Below are positions 1 through 9,760 of a DNA stretch of 64,000 bases, one piece after another. How positions within the stretch are numbered: the first letter of the stretch is position 1; every line of letters starts with the position of its first letter. A model generated the notes under the pieces. The model was not told the origin of the DNA, did no database searches, and saw only the letters and a program-made list of their open reading frames with translations. Source of the stretch: Symbiodinium natans (taxonomy: Eukaryota > Sar > Dinophyceae > Suessiales > Symbiodiniaceae); the NCBI GenBank assembly GCA_905221605.1, contig CAJNDS010002306.1:176001-240000 (forward strand), given 5' to 3'. The position numbers were made by a program, and so were the translations under genes.

Positions 1-334
1 TATGAACCCCGAAAGGGTCTTCCCTAAAGTTAAAATTGTGACCTTCAAAACGATCGTGATGAGTTCTGGTGAGCTTTTCATGGGACCATACTACGATCCG
101 AGAATGCTGAGGGCCCTCTGCCGGTTGAAGGAGATACCTGCAGGCCCACGCCACTTTTGGGTAAGCCAATGTTGGCCTTACGGAGGGATGTCTGTGGGAC
201 TGCGGGTTGCTGGGTTCGAGAGCAGGTGAGTTGCCAAAATCTGCGGCTGTTTCCAGGATGCCGGCGCACTTTCCAACAACACGCCTAAAGGCATAGAGAC
301 ACTTCAATAGAAACAGGCGGGCAAGCCAAACTAG

Positions 335-721
335 TTGCCTTCATGCCCTGCTGAGATGGGCCTAGGCAAACAGCTGGCAAAGACCTGTGTTGCTGATCGG
401 ACCACGAATCCTTCTGTAGCCCCAAGACAGCCCTGTCAATCCGTGAAGTGTGTTGACTGTGTGGTGGTGGCTTGGGGGATTCATGGTCCGAAGCTGTCCT
501 GTCCATTTTCAGCCTGGCCTCAAAGGATCTTGCTTTGTGCCGGTTCATCATCTTGTCACAGCTGCGTGTTCCTTGAAATTTGGGGTTTCGGGTGTGATCG
601 TCATGGGGTTGTCAGGCTTGTGCTTCTTTTTTTGCTTTGGAGGTCCTGGGGCCTGGACAGACTGGGCAAGGATGGAGTAGGTCGCTTTTCAAAAGCAGGT
701 GGAGGAACCAGTTGTCTCTGA
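335..721 (+). other. Low-confidence open frame, no recognised domain
   Basis: A 128-codon frame that is Cys- and Trp-rich, with no recognisable domain and no clear splice sites. It may be chance. The rest of 1-1540 shows nothing I can support as a gene. Confidence 0.15.
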
Positions 722-1540
722 ATTGTGTAGCTGGTTTTTACTTGATGCTCAGCTCTAACGCTGCCTTCTCTCTCCATTGGTCCATGGCTGCAGCAACAGT
801 CCACATTGGTACTCGTTCCATCGCACTTGAATCCAAAAGCTGGCAGAGACTTTAGACCATGTCGCCCTGCTAGTTGCTAAGCAACTTAAGCTGATTCACT
901 GTATGATTCACCGTAGCGGGGCAGAGATCTGCATCTCACGGAGGAGGTGCGTTGGGAGCAGCGGGCAGTGAGTTTTGCTTTGGTAGCTTGTCTGCAGCGC
1001 TTTTCTGGGCAGAGCATCAGATGCTTTCAGGTCCCAGTGCGTCAACGTCGAGTCCACATACTGGCGCCATATCTATGCCTTAGATCCGGTGGGCGAGATG
1101 CAGGCTTGTCAGGCGAGAATAGGCGAGGGCTAAACGCAGAGGCTGGCAGAACCTGAAAGCCTATCGAGGAAAAAATGCACTTTACGGTGGTCAAAGCCAC
1201 ATTAGAACCCCATCGGGTTTGCGGCGACTGGCTTCACAAACTTGTAGTTTCTCTAAGCTACATAGGGTTGTTTATGCTTCCGGCACTGTGAGACTATCTG
1301 CAGCGACTCTTGTAGCAACGCGCATACCATGATACCCTACCCATCTTTGCCCTCTGAACCCCTCAATTGTGACAGAGCCAGACAGCCAAGAGAACCCTGG
1401 TGGCGCTCAGCGGCTGCAATGCTGGAACCAGTGGCCCTTCAACGTGGGTGGTATTGATATTAATGGCAGGTGAAAGGAAGTCGGAGTTTCTCACGCGCGA
1501 GATTCTTGTAGCGCAGTAGCGCCGTGCAGCGCCCAACCAT

Positions 1541-1765
1541 ATGCCTGTAGTCTCACAGGTAGCGCAGTCGGTTCCATGGTTGTGGCCGCATTCTGTCATG
1601 CCCCCAATGGGTACGCAGTGCAGTCATCGGCAAGCATCAGAAACGTTGCTTGTCACGCAGAAGCAGAGGAATGAGGATGCGCAGTGCAGCCTTTGGCAAG
1701 TGTCCGAAACGTCGCTCGCCATCATGCAGAAAAGGGGAGACCGAGATGCTGCTTCAGCAGTATAA
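1541..1765 (+). CDS. Possible coding segment with a two-unit internal repeat
   Basis: Open frame of 74 codons. Its second half is two imperfect copies of about 67 bp (1616-1681 and 1682-1749), each starting GCAGTGCAG. The peptide copies share a pattern like QCS..Q.SET.L...QK....DA, so the repeat is kept in frame. That favours real coding sequence, but no family is recognised. It is followed directly by the TATATG microsatellite into which the retrotransposon inserted. Confidence 0.35.
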   Translation: MPVVSQVAQSVPWLWPHSVMPPMGTQCSHRQASETLLVTQKQRNEDAQCSLWQVSETSLAIMQKRGDRDAASAV

Positions 1766-1770
1766 AGACG

Positions 1771-2010
<240 letters not shown>

Positions 2011-2191
2011 TGAATATGAATATAATACATAATAGCTAGTATTTAATAAGTAAAAAGCAGTTACATGCACTACACACATGAATATTTAGAACTATGTAAT
2101 GTAATGTTATGTAGTGTAGTGTAATGTGTTGTAATGTAGTGTAATGTAATGAAACATAATGCAATGAGATATATATATATACACACACGCA

Positions 2192-2196
2192 CATAT
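2192..2196 (+). repeat. 5-bp target-site duplication, left copy
   Basis: CATAT lies just before the 5' LTR and again just after the 3' LTR at 9864-9868. Five bp is the normal length for copia integrases. The flanks are microsatellite, so a chance match is possible. Confidence 0.75.
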
Positions 2197-2299
2197 TGAC
2201 TGGATTTGGGGTATAGTTTGGGTCTAAGGTCTCATGTACAGTTGTTTCACACCGACGTTACTTTTGGCTCAAGTGTGCGGTTGCTAAAATAGCGTTTCA
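2197..2299 (+). repeat. 5' LTR, 103 bp
   Basis: Identical along its whole length to 9761-9863; starts TGACTGGATT and ends GCGTTTCA. It contains TTTTGGCTCAAG at 2262-2273, the last 12 bases of the dinoflagellate spliced leader as I know it. No TATA box is evident. Confidence 0.95.
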
Positions 2300-2314
2300 T
2301 GGTAGCGGAGCACC
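2300..2314 (+). promoter_or_regulatory. Primer-binding site next to the 5' LTR
   Basis: TGGTAGCGGAGCACC directly abuts the LTR. It would pair with a tRNA 3' end ...CCGCTACCA. The first bases resemble the complement of eukaryotic initiator tRNA-Met (TGGTAGCAGAG), with one difference. The tRNA identity is not certain. Confidence 0.7.
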
Positions 2315-2619
2315 TGGTTGATGGTGCTGACGCTTCTCTTGCGTGCCGCTTGTGGTAGAAGGGCACGACCTCGTGTGGAGGGGAGAAGGTTCACTCACGA
2401 TCCAGAACGCGCACAGAGGAATTGGGTTCGGCTTCTGGCCAAGCTGCGGAAGGTACAAAAGTACCAGAGGTTGTTCCACAACCTGGGGCTGAGGCTTCAG
2501 GACTTCCCGAAGGGACTGCTTGATAGGATCTCGAGGATCCTGAGTGGCGTCGTTCGTCGGCGCACACGACTCTTTGGAAGGTAAGACCCGGTTCGGGACT
2601 TGCCTAGGAAAGAAAGGCA

Positions 2620-5010
2620 ATGGCGGGAGAAGCTGGAACAGGAGAGCAGCTCTTGATGAGGCTGCTGCAGACGCAGCAAGAGCAAATGGGGCAGATCCAG
2701 AGATTGCTGGAACAGAACCAGAGGCCACGAGGAACTGTGGTGGACACTAAGGCCATAGGCCGGCCCGAGAAGCTAGGAGGAACACTGGAGGACGCCTCAC
2801 GTGCATGGCGCCAGTGGAACTATCGGTTGGAACTTTGGCTCACGAGCCAGTTTCCGGAAACCCGGTCGATCCTAACTTGGGCTCGGACCCAGGATGAGGA
2901 GATCACCGTTGCCAAGCTAAGTGGACAGCTGGTGGAGGGAGTGACTCCAGAAAAGGTTCAAGAGTTCAATCGGCAGTTGGAGGTGGTCCTGGGTACTTTG
3001 ACTATGGACACTCCAGGGGACATCACGATGAACTCGAGTCCAGGGTCTGGTCTGGATATGTGTCGGCGGCTACACGGGAGATTGGACCCCACCGATATGG
3101 TGACCAGCTTCCGTTGGCTGCGGCAGCTTATGTCAACGAGGCCTGTGACAGAAGTGGGCGACCTGATCGCTGCAGTGGAGAGATGGGAAGACCAGCATCG
3201 TAGATATGCTGCCCGTCGGGACTGCACGGCGCTGACGGAACGCCAGAGAATGGTATCGTTGCTGGGGCTAGTGCCCTCTGAGCTGCAGTCACACCTCGAG
3301 CTAAACCTCCCACGGCTCAACACGTACGATCTTCTGAGAAGAGAGATCGTGACCTTCGCCGAAAACAGGCGGGCATTTACAGTGGACGATTCAGGAGCAA
3401 TCCCGATGGAGGTCGACTACGCTAAGGGGAAAGGGCAAGCAAAGGGCAAAGGCAAGGAGAAGGAGACCCGCAAATGCCACAAGTGCGGCAAAGCGGGACA
3501 CCTTGTCAAGGACTGCTGGAGCACGACTGACATCAGGAAGAACAAGGATGCAGGAGGTTCTAGTGGTTCCGGTGGTAACCCCAAGACCACCCCAGGAGGC
3601 CGAGGTAGAGGGAACCCGCCGAAGGGTAGGGCTCAAGGTAGGGGCCGCGGCGGGAAAGGCAACCGAAACGAAACACTCGAAGGCGAGGAAGAGGAGCCTG
3701 AAAACGAGGAGCCCGAGCAGGAGGAAGAGTACGAAGCCGAGGTGGGCTTCATAGGAATGCTCGAAGGTGAAGGAGAGGACCCGGGAGAGGGAGACGGCGA
3801 GCCGAAGAAGACCGAAGGGAAAAAGGAGAAGAAGAAGAAAGAAAGGAAAAAGGAAGGAGCCCACGAGGGCACGGACGACGAGTCCTGGGGCGGCTGGCAG
3901 CCCGACTCTGGCGCGGGATCGTCTCGAGACCCGCCAGAGGGAGGGCGAGCAAGAGCCAGCGCTAAAGCAAAGGCGGCCGGTGGTACACCTTCTATGACAG
4001 GAGTTGGGCTGCGCTTGCTTGAGGGCAACCTTTTGGCCGAGCTGCAAGGGCGACAAGCAGAGCTCAACCGGGCCCTTGCGAACACCAAAGACACCGAAGA
4101 AAGGTCCGACCTGGAAGCTCAACTGGAGGTGGTAACCCGCCAGTTGAAGGAGCTTGTGGCCAAGAGGAGAGCTGCCCGTGCCAGTCCTGCTGGGAGCTGG
4201 CGTACGTCTTCCCGCTTCTTGGCGGACGTCCGTTCGGGGCGAAAGGCGTCTTTGGCAAAGAGAAAAGAGCTCAGCCGCCAGCGAGCGGCCAGGCACAGGC
4301 AAGCCTCCCGTGAGGGGAGAGCTCGCCAGAGAGTTGCGCTCGATGGGGAATGGCACCGCAGGTACAATCGCCCACTGAAGGGGGACGATGGGAAGCGCGA
4401 TGCCTATCCTCTGATGCCGGAGAGCACCGAGCGCGAAGCCACCGAGCGCGAAGCCAGACCCCTTAGCCGAAAGGCAAGGGAGAACCTTCGCCAGGAAGGT
4501 GCTGGGGACGACGTCCCGGAGGAGCACATCAGGAGTTGGCGAGAGAAGCCGAAAACTCCAGGGGAGCGCTGCGAGCGGCAGTGCAGGACCCGCTTCGGGA
4601 CCTGCCAGGGCCAAGGCCGCAGCAAAGCCCAAGGAGCCACCTGGGCCGAGGGGCAAGGAAGTGAAGGGCACCGATCGGCCTGCAGAGCCGTCGGGGGAGC
4701 CTCCGCGGAGGCGATCCAGGCCCAAGCACTCTGCCAAGGTAGCCGAGGGTATCCGGACAGCGCCGTGGCGCAACAATGGCAAGCTGCCCAAGGAACAGGA
4801 GAAAGGTGGAAAGAAAGGTGGCAAGAAAACCGATGGTGGGACCTCGTCTCGAGACCCACCAAGGAGCCCGGAGGGAGGGCCAGCGGCCCAAGGTTCGGGA
4901 AAGAGCCCAGGAGAAACTCCGGGACGGAGGCCAGTAATGGGCCGGAGCAAGATCCTAGGGGCAGCGTTGGCTGGAGCACTGAGGGCCCAGTCAAAGAGGA
5001 CGCCCCGTGA
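2620..5010 (+). CDS. gag: Gag polyprotein (copia type), N-terminal part of gag-pol
   Basis: Starts at an ATG (MAGEAGTG) after a 320-base leader. Residues 1-270 look like a copia-type capsid with many helices. Residues 286-299 form a CCHC zinc knuckle, C-x2-C-x4-H-x4-C (CHKCGKAGHLVKDC), for RNA binding. After that comes a long charged linker rich in G, E, K and R. The frame stays open to 5010, but the last 130 or so codons look like an out-of-frame reading. The frame +1 to it, open from 4415, has the matching K/P/G-rich linker and leads into the protease, so the real product probably changes frame between 4415 and 4700. It packages genomic RNA in virus-like particles. Confidence 0.85.
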   Translation: MAGEAGTGEQLLMRLLQTQQEQMGQIQRLLEQNQRPRGTVVDTKAIGRPEKLGGTLEDASRAWRQWNYRLELWLTSQFPETRSILTWARTQDEEITVAKLSGQLVEGVTPEKVQEFNRQLEVVLGTLTMDTPGDITMNSSPGSGLDMCRRLHGRLDPTDMVTSFRWLRQLMSTRPVTEVGDLIAAVERWEDQHRRYAARRDCTALTERQRMVSLLGLVPSELQSHLELNLPRLNTYDLLRREIVTFAENRRAFTVDDSGAIPMEVDYAKGKGQAKGKGKEKETRKCHKCGKAGHLVKDCWSTTDIRKNKDAGGSSGSGGNPKTTPGGRGRGNPPKGRAQGRGRGGKGNRNETLEGEEEEPENEEPEQEEEYEAEVGFIGMLEGEGEDPGEGDGEPKKTEGKKEKKKKERKKEGAHEGTDDESWGGWQPDSGAGSSRDPPEGGRARASAKAKAAGGTPSMTGVGLRLLEGNLLAELQGRQAELNRALANTKDTEERSDLEAQLEVVTRQLKELVAKRRAARASPAGSWRTSSRFLADVRSGRKASLAKRKELSRQRAARHRQASREGRARQRVALDGEWHRRYNRPLKGDDGKRDAYPLMPESTEREATEREARPLSRKARENLRQEGAGDDVPEEHIRSWREKPKTPGERCERQCRTRFGTCQGQGRSKAQGATWAEGQGSEGHRSACRAVGGASAEAIQAQALCQGSRGYPDSAVAQQWQAAQGTGERWKERWQENRWWDLVSRPTKEPGGRASGPRFGKEPRRNSGTEASNGPEQDPRGSVGWSTEGPVKEDAP

Positions 5011-5342
5011 CAGGATCATTAAGAGGAGCCAGGTGAAGCGCCTGGTGGACGCCCGCAAGGGCACAGATCGCTTTCGACAGCGACAAGGGCTGAGGAGGGC
5101 CCTGGTAAAGAAGCTCCCAAAGGGAACGGTCGGGGCGGCAGTTGAGCGCAAGTTGTTGGACAGCGACTGCGAGAGCTGCACCTCGAGGCGAGGAAAAGCT
5201 ACGAAGGCTGCCGCAAGAGCTTATGCCGAGAAGATCCTTTCGAGGAGAGAGAGGATGAAGCATCTACAGCTCCTTCCGAAGGATGAGGAAGAGGACGAAG
5301 AAGAAGAAGAAGAAGAAGAAGAAGAAGAAGAAGAAGAAGAAG

Positions 5343-5373
<31 letters not shown>

Positions 5374-5971
5374 CGAGTTGGAGGAGGAAGACCCCGACGC
5401 TGACCACGAACCACTGGGGCGAAGAGGTCCAGAAGACCCGCCCGATGGAGAAGGCGGCATGGAAGGCCGCGTGGGAACCGTGTTTTCCTTGGCTGGAAAC
5501 GGGGCCGGGAATGGAGCCGCTTCGGCACCTTCCCGGAACCAGAAGCATCCATCTATGGAGGTAATCCTGGACAGTGGTGCGAGCCACAACGTGATCCCCG
5601 ACAAGGTGTTCCGGCGGCTTTTCGAGGAAGGCCGAGCCACTGCTCTGAAGAAGGTGAGCTCGCCGCTGAAGTTCTCCACCGCGAGTGGGGAGAGCCTGCC
5701 CAACCTGGGGACGACAGAGGTGTATCTGAGTGGCCCGTCGCCAGATGGATCGGCCACCCGGTGCAGATGCATCTTCAACGTGGCAGCCGTTCAGCGTTGC
5801 CTGCTGTCGACTGGGCGTGCCATGGACCGTGGCAACGCTTTGGTGTTTGCGGGAAAGAGCGCGATGCTTTACCTTCCTGATGGAAAGGCCCTGCTCTTCC
5901 CGGTGCGTGGAAGCCCCCGCGCGACGTTTCGCGTGCTTCCTGTGCACCCTCACCGGCAGCAAGCAGCGTAA
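4499..5971 (+). CDS. Gag-pol middle segment with aspartic protease
   Basis: This frame (+1 relative to gag) is open from 4415. It carries a basic linker, an acidic run encoded by a GAA repeat, and the retroviral-type aspartic protease active site LDSGASHNVIPD near 5567-5602 (D-S-G plus hydrophobic flanks). The protease would cut the polyprotein. The frame ends in TAA at 5969-5971, while the pol frame is open from 5881, so a -1 shift would be needed within 5881-5971. Both frame changes could be indels or recoding; single-copy data cannot decide. I would not expect a separate start codon here. Confidence 0.75.
5283..5372 (+). repeat. GAA trinucleotide repeat inside gag-pol
   Basis: About 28 GAA/GAAGAA units, encoding a poly-glutamate run in the protease frame. 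A slippage-prone tract inside the polyprotein is a plausible source of length variation between copies, but in whole codons it does not explain the frame changes. Confidence 0.95.
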
Positions 5972-6000
5972 GGCCGGCTCCAGAAGGCTTCAAGCCGACA

Positions 6001-9000
6001 GTGGCGTTTTTAAGGGCCCTGAAAGGGCTAAGCATCCCGGAGGGATGCGCTTCGTTGCACTCGTTGGGAAAAGACCTTGAAGGTAGGAGCCGTAGCTGTA
6101 GAACCGTTTCGTTTCACCCTGAACAGAGCCATTTTGGCGCGGTAGGGGCCGGAAGTGCCTGTAGGGTAGGAGTGTCTGAGACCCTAACCCCGGTTGGTTT
6201 AGGTGGTTGGGTTGAAGGAAAGGATAGGAAGGAAAAGAAGGAAGGAAAAGAGGAGAAGCACGCAGCAGGCGCTGCAGTGGAATACTACAACCTCTTTCCT
6301 GAGCCGGAGGTTTTCCCGATCCATTCGGATGGTGAAGAGGACGAGGCCCAACCGTTTGGGGATGAAGACCCAAGCCAGGTGGAACCCGGCTCGGGATCCG
6401 CCCAGCCAGGAGGCGAAGAGGCACAGCGTGCGAGACCGCTTCGGGCTCCACCAGTGCCAACGCCTCAAATGGTTGCAGAGCATGAGGTAACGCATATCCC
6501 TTACAGGGCGTGGTGTCCAGCCTGCGTCGCTGGACGAGGGAGAGCCTACTCTCACCACCACGAGGGCCACGAGTCCGCAGTGCCCGTAGTGTCAGCCGAC
6601 TACCTGTACTTCTCTGAAAAGGGAGTACCAGGGAAGAGCCTGCCAACTGTTGTCTTGAGGGACCGTGCCTCCAAGGCAATCTTCTCTCACTTGCTGCCAA
6701 CCAAAGGGACAGTTGGTTCGACCTATCCCGAAAAGGCAGTGCTTCGAGATTTGAATTGGTTGGGGTACAAGCGCCTGGTCTTGAAAACGGACCAAGAAAA
6801 CCCAATCAAGGCACTGGGGGCTGCAGTCAAGGCTGGTTTCTCAGAGGACTTGACTCTGGAAGAATCGCCCAAGGGCGACGCTCACGGGCAGAGCAACGGA
6901 GCAGCTGAAAATGCGGTGCAGCGTGTGCAGGGACAAGTGCGCACAATGAAGTATGCCCTGGAAAAGAGTGCTGGAGGCGAACTGCCCAAAGACTCGGTTA
7001 TCTTCCCTTGGATGATCGAGTATGCCGGGGTACTCCACACCCTGTTCTCCCAGGAGGACAGCGAGGGCATGACACCGTTCCAAAAGCTGAAAGGCCGGAC
7101 TTGGCAGATAGCTCTACCAAGTTTCGGTGAGATCGTGGACTATCGCCGACGGGCGAAAAGCAAGCTAGATGCCAGATGGCAGGAGGGAGTCTACCTGGGA
7201 CTGCGGCTGACAAGCTCGGAGAAGATTATCGGGACACCTTCGGGTATCCTGGTGGTGCAATCAATCCGAAGAAAGCCAGCAGACAAGCAGTTCGATCTCG
7301 AGATGCTGAAGGCTGTGAAGGGAACTCCTTGGCAGCCGAATCCCGAGAAGAGTCCAGGAGCGGACGCCGACAGACTTCCTGAGCCTATCGCGATCGAGCC
7401 AGTGGTTGCGCCAGCAGAGCTGCCGCCACCGCCGGGCCAAGGAGAGCGGTTGCCTACGTATCGGAGAATGTACATCCGACAAAGTGACCTGGAGCAGTTT
7501 GGCTACACCGGGGGCTGCGAAGCCTGTGCCGCAATTCGCGAAGGGAGAGAACGCCAGGGCATCAACCACAACGAGACGTGTAGGAAGAGGATCCAAGAGG
7601 CGCTGAAGGATACCTCTCGGGGCCAAGCCCGCCTGGAGCGAGAGACTCAGCGCGAGACCGAGTACTTCACGAAGGTCCACGAGGCAGAAGAAAAGAAAAG
7701 GAAAGGTGAGAAGGAAACGGAGAAAGAAGAAGGGCCGGAGCCAGGAGGCGCAGGGGCGAGCGAGCCTAGCCAGCCTAGCAGGCTACCGAGCCAAGCTGCG
7801 AAAACAGTAGAGAAAAGGAAACCGTCCAAAGCAGAGCCCGCTTCCGCCGCGCGAGAAAGCAAGAAGCCAGCAGTTGCCGCTTCGGGAACTGCTTCGGCTG
7901 GCAAGCGGAAAAGCGAGGACCCTGGGGACCAAGAGAGGTCCGAGCTTAGGCCTGCAAATGACCGAGCAGAAGCCTCCAAGCGCAAGGCTGAAGACGTCGA
8001 GGGAATGATTGAGACCCTTATCGCTGACGAGCGAAAGGCGTGGACTAAATCCCTGGAAAGAATCGAGCAGCCTACTTGCGACCTGGTTGATGGTTTAGTA
8101 GAGGAGGTCCTAGCCGAGACTTTCTACGACGACCTTACCGGGAAGGAGCTTCCCGCAGAAGGTGTTCGGGCCGCACGAGCAGAGGAATTGAGCGTCATAC
8201 GGCAGATGGGAGTGTGGGAAACCATACCACGTCCTGCCAACGAAAAGGTGATCGGCACAAGGTGGGTGGATGTCAACAAGGGAGACAGTGCCCGGCTTAA
8301 GCTGAGATCCCGGTTAGTCGCTCAAGAACTCAAACGTGCTCGAGGACCACAACAGCCAGAAGATCAGTCTACATGGAGCGACTTCTTCGCTGCCATGCCA
8401 CCGCTGAGTTCGCTGCGGGCGCTATTCACTCTAGCGTCGACACGCCAAGTACCCAACGCTCGGGGAAAGTTGTCACCCGTAGGATCCGGTGGAGAAGTCT
8501 GCCTTATGTTTCTGGATGTGAAGAAGGCACATTTTTGGAGCCCTGTGCGCCGAAGATTGCTGGTTGAACTTCTGCCAGAAGCTGGAGAAGGGCGAGACAA
8601 GGTCGGACTCTTGAAACGTTCCTTATATGGAACACGAGATGCACCCTCCAATTGGGAGAAAGCCATCAAGGATGCTCTAGAGGGTTTGAGCTTCAGGCAA
8701 GGCCGAAGCAATCCCTGCCTTTACTTCCACGAAGAAAGATCCTTGCGACTAAATGTCCATGGCGATGACTTCACTGTGGTTGGGAGTTACGAAGAGCTCA
8801 AGTGGCTAGAAGCTGAGCTGGGCAAGGTTTGGACAGTAGAAACAAGAGGCATCCTGGCAAGACCCGGTTCGGAGCTGCCAGGCGTGATTCATCAGATATC
8901 TGTCTTGAACCGCCTAGTGACGTGGACCCATGAGGGAATCGAGATGGAAGCCGACCCTCGGCATGTGGACTTGGTTCTGGAACAGTTAGGTCTGGAGAAA

Positions 9001-9705
9001 AGCCTCTCTGTGACCACTCCACTGGTCAAAACCAAAGAAGAGGACATGGACAAGACACCACTTGGAACTGCTGAAGCAGCTCTGTACCGTTCCATAGCTA
9101 TGCGAATTGGTTACCTGTCTATGGACAGACCCGACCTGCTGAGAACCGTTCGCGAGTTAGCAAAGGGACTGAAGGAACCCCAACAACACCACTGGGGTCT
9201 CCTGAAGAGAGCTGCGAGGTACCTCCGAGGCGCTCCTAGATTGGTGCAACTGATTCCATATCAGGAGCACTTCACCAGCATCAATGCATGGTCAGACAGC
9301 GATCACGCTGGATGCATAAAGTCTAGAAAAAGCACGACTGGAACAGTGATCCAGCTCGGAGAGTCAACGGTGAAGGCAGCAGCCAAGGGGCAAGCTGTGA
9401 TAGCTTTGTCCACAGGAGAAGCAGAGTACTATGGCTTGATCTCAACTGCATCTACCGCCTTGGGCGAGCAAGCGATGATGGCAGATTGGGGCATCGGAAA
9501 AGTCAAACACATTGACACCTGCTATCTATGGGTCCAGGAAATAGTGGACCAAGGGAGAATCCGTCTGAAGAAGGTCAGTACGCAAGACATGCTTGCGGAT
9601 CTCATGACGAAGCCACTGGACGGCCAAACTGCGTCTAGGCTACTTGGTCGAATGGGCTACAACGTAAGGTCCGGAAAGCACGAGCTGGCCTTGGGAAAGG
9701 CGTGA
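6001..9705 (+). CDS. pol: Pol: integrase, reverse transcriptase and RNase H (copia type)
   Basis: Open from 5881; numbering here starts at 6001 (a GTG codon, not a real start). Integrase: compact zinc site H161-x3-H165-x6-C172-x2-C175, then catalytic D200, D264 and E303. Reverse transcriptase: LDVKKAHF with D839 and VHGDDF with D922/D923, where the tyrosine of the classic YxDD box is replaced, as in other dinoflagellate copia elements that I recall. RNase H: SDSDHAG (D1099/D1101) and STGEAEYYG (E1140/E1142). The next block, which should hold a TDSSAA-like motif with a catalytic Asp, is missing: MMADWGI runs straight into GKVKHIDTCYLW near residue 1164. The end ADLMTKPLDG is typical. Predicted RNase H-defective. 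Confidence 0.93.
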   Translation: MAFLRALKGLSIPEGCASLHSLGKDLEGRSRSCRTVSFHPEQSHFGAVGAGSACRVGVSETLTPVGLGGWVEGKDRKEKKEGKEEKHAAGAAVEYYNLFPEPEVFPIHSDGEEDEAQPFGDEDPSQVEPGSGSAQPGGEEAQRARPLRAPPVPTPQMVAEHEVTHIPYRAWCPACVAGRGRAYSHHHEGHESAVPVVSADYLYFSEKGVPGKSLPTVVLRDRASKAIFSHLLPTKGTVGSTYPEKAVLRDLNWLGYKRLVLKTDQENPIKALGAAVKAGFSEDLTLEESPKGDAHGQSNGAAENAVQRVQGQVRTMKYALEKSAGGELPKDSVIFPWMIEYAGVLHTLFSQEDSEGMTPFQKLKGRTWQIALPSFGEIVDYRRRAKSKLDARWQEGVYLGLRLTSSEKIIGTPSGILVVQSIRRKPADKQFDLEMLKAVKGTPWQPNPEKSPGADADRLPEPIAIEPVVAPAELPPPPGQGERLPTYRRMYIRQSDLEQFGYTGGCEACAAIREGRERQGINHNETCRKRIQEALKDTSRGQARLERETQRETEYFTKVHEAEEKKRKGEKETEKEEGPEPGGAGASEPSQPSRLPSQAAKTVEKRKPSKAEPASAARESKKPAVAASGTASAGKRKSEDPGDQERSELRPANDRAEASKRKAEDVEGMIETLIADERKAWTKSLERIEQPTCDLVDGLVEEVLAETFYDDLTGKELPAEGVRAARAEELSVIRQMGVWETIPRPANEKVIGTRWVDVNKGDSARLKLRSRLVAQELKRARGPQQPEDQSTWSDFFAAMPPLSSLRALFTLASTRQVPNARGKLSPVGSGGEVCLMFLDVKKAHFWSPVRRRLLVELLPEAGEGRDKVGLLKRSLYGTRDAPSNWEKAIKDALEGLSFRQGRSNPCLYFHEERSLRLNVHGDDFTVVGSYEELKWLEAELGKVWTVETRGILARPGSELPGVIHQISVLNRLVTWTHEGIEMEADPRHVDLVLEQLGLEKSLSVTTPLVKTKEEDMDKTPLGTAEAALYRSIAMRIGYLSMDRPDLLRTVRELAKGLKEPQQHHWGLLKRAARYLRGAPRLVQLIPYQEHFTSINAWSDSDHAGCIKSRKSTTGTVIQLGESTVKAAAKGQAVIALSTGEAEYYGLISTASTALGEQAMMADWGIGKVKHIDTCYLWVQEIVDQGRIRLKKVSTQDMLADLMTKPLDGQTASRLLGRMGYNVRSGKHELALGKA

Positions 9706-9749
9706 AGACTACCCCAAAGGCTCGCAGGGAAAGCAAAGCGTGATCCCTA

Positions 9750-9760
9750 CTCGGGAGGCG
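9750..9760 (+). promoter_or_regulatory. Possible polypurine tract before the 3' LTR
   Basis: A short purine stretch, CGGGAGGCG, abuts the 3' LTR in the position where plus-strand priming occurs. It is short and interrupted, so the assignment rests mostly on position. Confidence 0.35.

Noticed and set aside
4462-4468. CTTAGCC as a Ty1-type +1 frameshift signal
   Set aside because: Differs from CTT-AGG-C at the key codon, and gag-like frame quality continues after it; noted only as a possibility.
3391-5181. 596-codon minus-strand frame antisense to gag
   Set aside because: Shadow of GC-rich, codon-biased gag on the other strand.
5199-5962. Minus-strand poly-Leu, poly-Ser and poly-Phe frames
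   Set aside because: Antisense of the GAA repeat within gag-pol.
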